The notes under the pieces: generated by a model
What the model saw: only the letters and a program-made list of their open reading frames with translations
What the model was told of the DNA's origin: nothing
The model's database searches: none
Program-made: the position numbers and the translations under genes
Assembly (NCBI GenBank): GCA_019096195.1
Contig: JAGTXK010000026.1
Span: forward strand, 1-64,000
Direction: 5' to 3'
Origin: Boletus sp. NGJ
Lineage: Eukaryota > Basidiomycota > Agaricomycetes > Boletales > Boletaceae
DNA: 64,000 bases
Shown here: positions 60,079 to 64,000 of the stretch, one piece after another
Layout: each line of letters begins with the position of its first letter
How positions within the stretch are numbered: position 1 is the stretch's first letter

Positions 60079-60546
60079 TCATTTCTTTTTCGCACCTCCT
60101 GCCTTCGTCGGCCTCTCCTTGGCCATCGCCGGCTCTTTTTCGCCCTCGACGCCCGCCTGCAACTCAAGCCACTGATCTGCCGCAATCTCCATACCAAAGC
60201 GTTTCTTGAACCGCGTCATGCGACCCGTCCCCTCCTCTTCTTCGTCCTGGCTATTCTCCGACGACGCCCCGCTCACCCGTTCTGTTGCGTTCCAGAGGGG
60301 ATGGTTGGTCGTATCGCGCGTCAAGATGATCTTGGACCGTGGGGACGTCGTCCAGTGCGTGAACGTGGATCCGTCGGCGCGGGTGACGTGTTGGAGGAAA
60401 TGGGGTACGACGGGGGCGGGGAGGGAACGGGAGTGTTTCTTTTGGATGTGGGACCGTCCATACGGGGACGTCGAGTGCCAGCGGGTGTATGTGTGTATTG
60501 GTTCTGGCGCAGCGCAGAGGAAGCGCTTGGATAGGCAGAGTGCCAT
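60079..60546 (-). CDS. Mitochondrial ribosomal protein bL31m
   Basis: A 155-residue protein of the large mitoribosomal subunit. The core HVTRADGSTFTHWTTSPRSK followed by IILTRDTTNHPLWNATER is the bL31m signature. Downstream is an acidic then basic tail (GRMTRFKKRFGMEIAADQWLEL and AKERPTKAGGAKKK) common in fungal homologues. The N-terminus (MALCLSKRFLCAAPEP) may be a presequence; the ATG at 60544-60546 is chosen as the first in the open frame, though an upstream exon is possible. It is convergent with MIC26/27 and divergent from the RING gene (426 bp between starts). Confidence 0.75.
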   Translation of the reverse strand: MALCLSKRFLCAAPEPIHTYTRWHSTSPYGRSHIQKKHSRSLPAPVVPHFLQHVTRADGSTFTHWTTSPRSKIILTRDTTNHPLWNATERVSGASSENSQDEEEEGTGRMTRFKKRFGMEIAADQWLELQAGVEGEKEPAMAKERPTKAGGAKKK

Positions 60547-60972
60547 GTGTGGAGTACAAATGTGCTGGAAGAACTTCAGAGAGCGGAGAGGTCACGTGGT
60601 GAGAGGTTTGTTTGATTCTAAAGCTTTTGCCAAACAAAGAACACTCTTAATTAGGTTATGCACCAAAATATTAATTTAAATTAAATAATTGAGCGTGCTA
60701 CACTTTTGTAAAATAATCCTCACAGCGATGGGACTACAAAATCCGAATGCATTATATGTAGCTCCCACTGTCATTGGTTTTTGTATATTTGACATTTTTT
60801 GTAGGCACCCAAAGAATTGCCAAGAGGGGAAGTCCGAAGATCTTACTACTAATCAGGGATTTCATACATCAACATGCCCCCTACGCCAGGCTAGACCAGC
60901 CCGCACCTTCTCCGTCTCGACATCAATCTCCCCTCCCACTCCCGTCTCGAGTCTTGAACTGCTTTCTTGGTC
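60547..60972. other. Divergent intergenic region between bL31m and the RING gene
   Basis: AT-rich near 60655-60690 (TTAATTTAAATTAAATAATT). It must contain both promoters; no clear TATA boxes or other elements seen. Confidence 0.5.
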
Positions 60973-62374
60973 ATGCTCATAGTCAGTCCCAACTCGACGT
61001 GCGATGTCTGTATGGAGAGCTATATGGATGAGGCACGTATACCCCATGCCATCGCTTGCGGCCATATCTTTTGTCGGGCGTAAGTGTCAATATACATGTC
61101 ATCACCGCCATGGAAAGAGGGACTAAGAAAAGGTCCTAGATGTCTTGACCAGATGCAACCTCAATGCCCCCTCTGCCGTGACGCTTTCTCGCCCTGGGGT
61201 ATCCGCAAACTGCACGTGGACACGGATGACGTACCACTCCAAGTTCAACGCGTTTTGGACGATATCGCGAAAACGGTAGACGGGGGCGTTACCGTCGAGG
61301 AATTGCAGAGGGTGACTGACCAGTGTACTAACAACTATCGAAATACGCAGTCAGATGACCTGGTGCGTGAGGAATGACCCGAGGTCCGTTCGTCAAACGT
61401 CTGACCGGTCTTTTTTTCTTTCATAGCATACCCCTCTCGGGGTTAGCTACCTTCTCCTATCCACTTTGCTGGAAGTGCAGAAAAAGTTGCTCTTGCAGAC
61501 GGATCAACTGTCTGAACTCGCTGCTGCGAAGGATCATATCCGCGATCGCCTCACCTGCGAACTCACGACCGCGCAACTCAGGAACCAGAACTTGGAAGAA
61601 GCGCTGTGCAACGAGAAAGAGACTGCGCTGAGAAACGCGGAAAATGCCCAAGCGGAATACGATCGGATGAACGCTCTCTGGAGATGGTCCGTACCTCCCA
61701 ACAACCTTTGTTTGATTACGTACTGATTCGAGACTGGTGTGCTTGTAGCAAAGTAGGTCGCCGTTGAACGACTGTGTACGTACGTGTTCACACGCGTTTG
61801 ACGACGCTGCCGGGTTTAGGTGGGACTGGTGAAACAGAAATACCAGTCTTTGCTTGAAGAACTGGATGAATTGTGCTCAACGACCCAGTCAGCAACGCAT
61901 GGGAGGACAGGCTCCGCCAGCGATACTACGATTTCGTACGTTAATGTTGGCTTTCCACCCCAAGATCCAACCAACATATTGTATTTCCTCCAGGCGCCAT
62001 GCAGTCGTCGCAAGTGGTTCCTCACGTATGAAAACAATGCTCGACGAAGTGGTCAGTCTATACGCGTTCCAATTGTACGTCTTACCACCCTACCTTTTTC
62101 GAGGTAAATCCTTGGTTCGAAGCTAAAGTTGCAGCAACAGGTGGCCACACTTTATCCTCGTTTTCCGCGTCATCAAGGTGTCGCTTGGTGGTTTTCTATT
62201 TCTACATGCCTTTGTTGTAGTTTTACAGTTGTGCGTGAGATGACAGATATCGGTGAGGCGTTCTCTCGCTCGTTGTCCTCTTCATTTGGAAAAATTGGGA
62301 GTCGAGTGTTCAGAGAGAAAGTATCAGTCGCAACGAATGACGGCGACGGGTTAAACTACAACGAACTAACATGA
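60973..62374 (+). CDS. RING-finger protein with coiled coil (probable E3 ubiquitin ligase)
   Basis: Starts MLIVSPNSTCDVCMESYMDE and has a C3HC4 RING: CDVC, CGHIFC, C and CPLC, split by a 60-bp intron after GHIFCRA (61080-61139). FSPWGIRKLHVDTDDVP follows, as in a family of fungal RING proteins that place a long coiled coil behind the finger. Exons 60973-61079, 61140-61362 and 61427-61686 are firm. To reach LVKQKYQSLLEELDEL (from 61820) without a stop, a 4-nt exon CAAA (61749-61752) fits with canonical AG and GT on both sides. The coiled coil is rich in Glu, Lys, Leu (LLLQTDQLSELAAAKDHIRD). The 3' exon structure (about 61960-62200) is unsure; the end VREMTDIGEAFSRSLSSSFG to the stop at 62372-62374 is a good candidate C-terminus. 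Ubiquitin transfer is inferred from the RING. Confidence 0.75.
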
Positions 62375-62473
62375 CCAAAGCCTCCTAAGGGGGAGACCGA
62401 CTGAAAACAAATCGTACACTTCAATCGTCAACGTCGGGTACTGCTCCATGACTCTGCGTTCCAAGCCCACTGC

Positions 62474-64000
62474 TCACGTAAAAAAACCTTCGAAACTGAA
62501 CTGCTGCGGCTCCTTGCCCTCACGGACCCATCCAGTGTAATCCGCCGTCAACAACGCAGCCCTCAAGAACAGCGTTCCGTCCAGCAACTCTGCGTCCTCC
62601 AACTCGGTGCCTTTGAAGTACCCTGCCGGACGCGTACCGTAGAGGGTGTCAAAGTGCGCAAAGGCACGTTGGATCTTGATGAGGTGATCGATGGGATGAG
62701 CGATGGCCGACTGCAAGACTGGCAGGAATGGATTCGGGGTCGGGGTCGTTTCCGTGGTGAAGGGGGTCCCCGGAGCGGCTGTTGTTGGAACCTCGGGTTC
62801 TACCGACGTGGTCGTCATGAAAGACTTGATGTTCAAAGCAGGTCGACCACGCATGACCCACAGTGTGAGAACTGTATAGAGATAGCCACGCAAGAGAAGG
62901 ACTTGAGATCGTGGAGAGAGATAGGCGATCAGCGAAGGGAGAAAGAGACTTGATGTCACCAGGTGCATCCTATCCAACAAACGAACCAGTTGAATCTGTT
63001 TATCATGAGTCTTGTAGAGGACGGGTCACGTACAGGAAGAAGTCGGATCGGTGGCCATTTGGTGTCAATCCGCCGGGTCCATAAACCAAGGAGCTTAACC
63101 AGACGAGCTCTTCTATCTTGCGCCCGACCTCGCCTGGCTGGTTCAGATCGACGGTCCATTGCTCGGCATGTTCCCTGATCGTGGGCGAATACTCGACGAG
63201 TAGTTCTTTGAATCGTTCGGCATAGTCTGCAGGTGCCCTGCGATTCAATTTATCATCTTTCAGTACGCGTGCCACAATGTCGAATGCGTGCATGCCGCCA
63301 GTCTTGGATACAATAGGAGTATTGGTGGACGCCGGTGCATCCAACGCGAAAGACGAAAGATGGTTTGTGATGTGATCCACGCTATCCGTCCCAACGGTAG
63401 AAAAAAGAAGAGGGAGATGCGATCCCTTGACATCTGCATCGTGAACTGCCGTCATTGCGAGACCTTGAGAAGTTGACTTAGGGTACTCGTCCCAGTGGCA
63501 GTATTTCGCATGACATACCTTCGACGAGCATCCCTTTCAAACCAAACTCGACTCCATATCCGATATGGATCAAAGGATGCAGGAAGCCACCAAAGAAACG
63601 GGCCAACATTTCGGGTTGAGTGTTCGCATCTCTTCCTTTCTGGAAGTTGTACTTCTCAGAAAAGACAAACTCTTCAAGAGTGCTTGCAGCACCCTTTTCA
63701 GAGATTTGCTTGGAGAAGAAGGAGACATAGCCTTGATAGAAACTTGGCAGAGGTTCGATATAGTGAGCCGTTGCGGGGAGTACAACACCTTACTTTTCAT
63801 CCCCCAAGTGGTCGACGAGATTCTCTTCGGTGATGGGCTCAGGAGCCTCGAATGCAGGGCGCTGAATCTCGCCATCGCGCTTATAGTAATCTCTGATGAT
63901 TGCTGCAGATCCACCTAGAGCATAGATCGCAAGTATGCGATGCGTAATATGACTGACCACGGGTCAGCATTAGTTCTCATCATGATGTTCGATGGTGAAC
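62474..64000 (-). CDS. Questin-oxidase-like protein (DUF4243), 5' end outside window
   Basis: The C-terminal part of a questin oxidase family protein, a group that includes Baeyer-Villiger-type enzymes of fungal anthraquinone and aflatoxin-like pathways, and many basidiomycete members of unknown substrate. Reading from the window's right edge: ITHRILAIYALGGSAAIIRD, EAPEPITEENLVDHLGD, then EKYNFQKGRDANTQPEMLAR with FFGGFLHPLIHIGYGVEFGL, MTAVHDADVKGSHLPLLFST, GMHAFDIVARVLKDD and GHRSDFFL, then HLVTSSLFLPSLIAYLSP with VLLLRGYLYTVLTLWVMRGR. The last third ends PQQFSFEGFFT at a TGA (62474-62476). The conserved histidines (HP.IH.GYG, VHDA) are present. Small introns split it. It is convergent with the RING gene, 99 bp between stops. 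No other biosynthetic genes are visible, so a cluster is not indicated. Confidence 0.8.

Noticed and set aside
62474-64000. A polyketide or anthraquinone biosynthetic cluster around the questin-oxidase-like gene
   Set aside because: The neighbours are a RING protein, bL31m and MIC26/27; no synthase or tailoring enzymes are in view.

Overview
This window looks like a euchromatic stretch of a filamentous basidiomycete genome, most likely an Agaricomycete. The clues are many short introns of about 50-70 bp with GT(A/G)-AG ends, compact convergent and divergent gene pairs, a CYP63-like P450, a Gti1/Pac2 (WOPR) regulator, a questin-oxidase-like protein, a NACHT-WD40 gene and Helitron/Tc1/LTR debris. 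The species cannot be read from the sequence alone; a Rhizoctonia/Ceratobasidium-type genome is my guess. Exon models were read by eye from splice sites, phase and family conservation.

Layout. 1-6.95 kb is a nested transposon block, almost free of CpG: a decayed Helitron on the minus strand, interrupted by a Tc1-type element (transposase open; left end outside the window) and by two solo LTRs, each with its own perfect 5-bp target duplication. 7.5-10.5 kb holds a tandem pair of seven-helix membrane protein genes; the second copy has a +1 frameshift. 11.0-12.0 kb is a non-autonomous CACTA-like element. 12.2-23.1 kb carries a cytochrome P450 (-), a MARVEL-like membrane protein (-), a type II anchored methyltransferase-like protein (+) and a charged, disordered CsbD-like protein (+). 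23.1-32.3 kb is gene-poor, with one WOPR transcription factor (-) at 27.9-29.1 kb.

32.3-43.7 kb is a dense housekeeping block: ankyrin-MYND protein (+), SNF2 ATPase with C-terminal zinc finger (-), EMC1 (-), and a PPG1-type phosphatase (+) that shares a 121-bp divergent promoter with EMC1. 43.9-49.2 kb is a NACHT-WD40 STAND (NLR-like) gene (-) with 14 WD repeats and two probable frameshifts; its WD half is CpG-depleted and its NACHT half is not. 49.2-52.0 kb is empty. 52.0-53.5 kb encodes 3-ketodihydrosphingosine reductase (+).

55.0-59.8 kb is a tandem duplication of a [small secreted protein + MIC26/27] unit. Both secreted-protein copies look intact and differ mainly in one loop; only the right-hand MIC26/27 is intact. 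60-64 kb carries bL31m (-), a RING/coiled-coil protein (+) whose frame needs a 4-nt micro-exon, and the 3' part of a questin-oxidase-like gene (-) that runs off the window.

No operon-like functional cluster is evident. The main themes are housekeeping genes (ER membrane insertion, sphingolipid synthesis, mitochondrial cristae and ribosome, chromatin) mixed with fast-evolving accessory genes that arose by local duplication.
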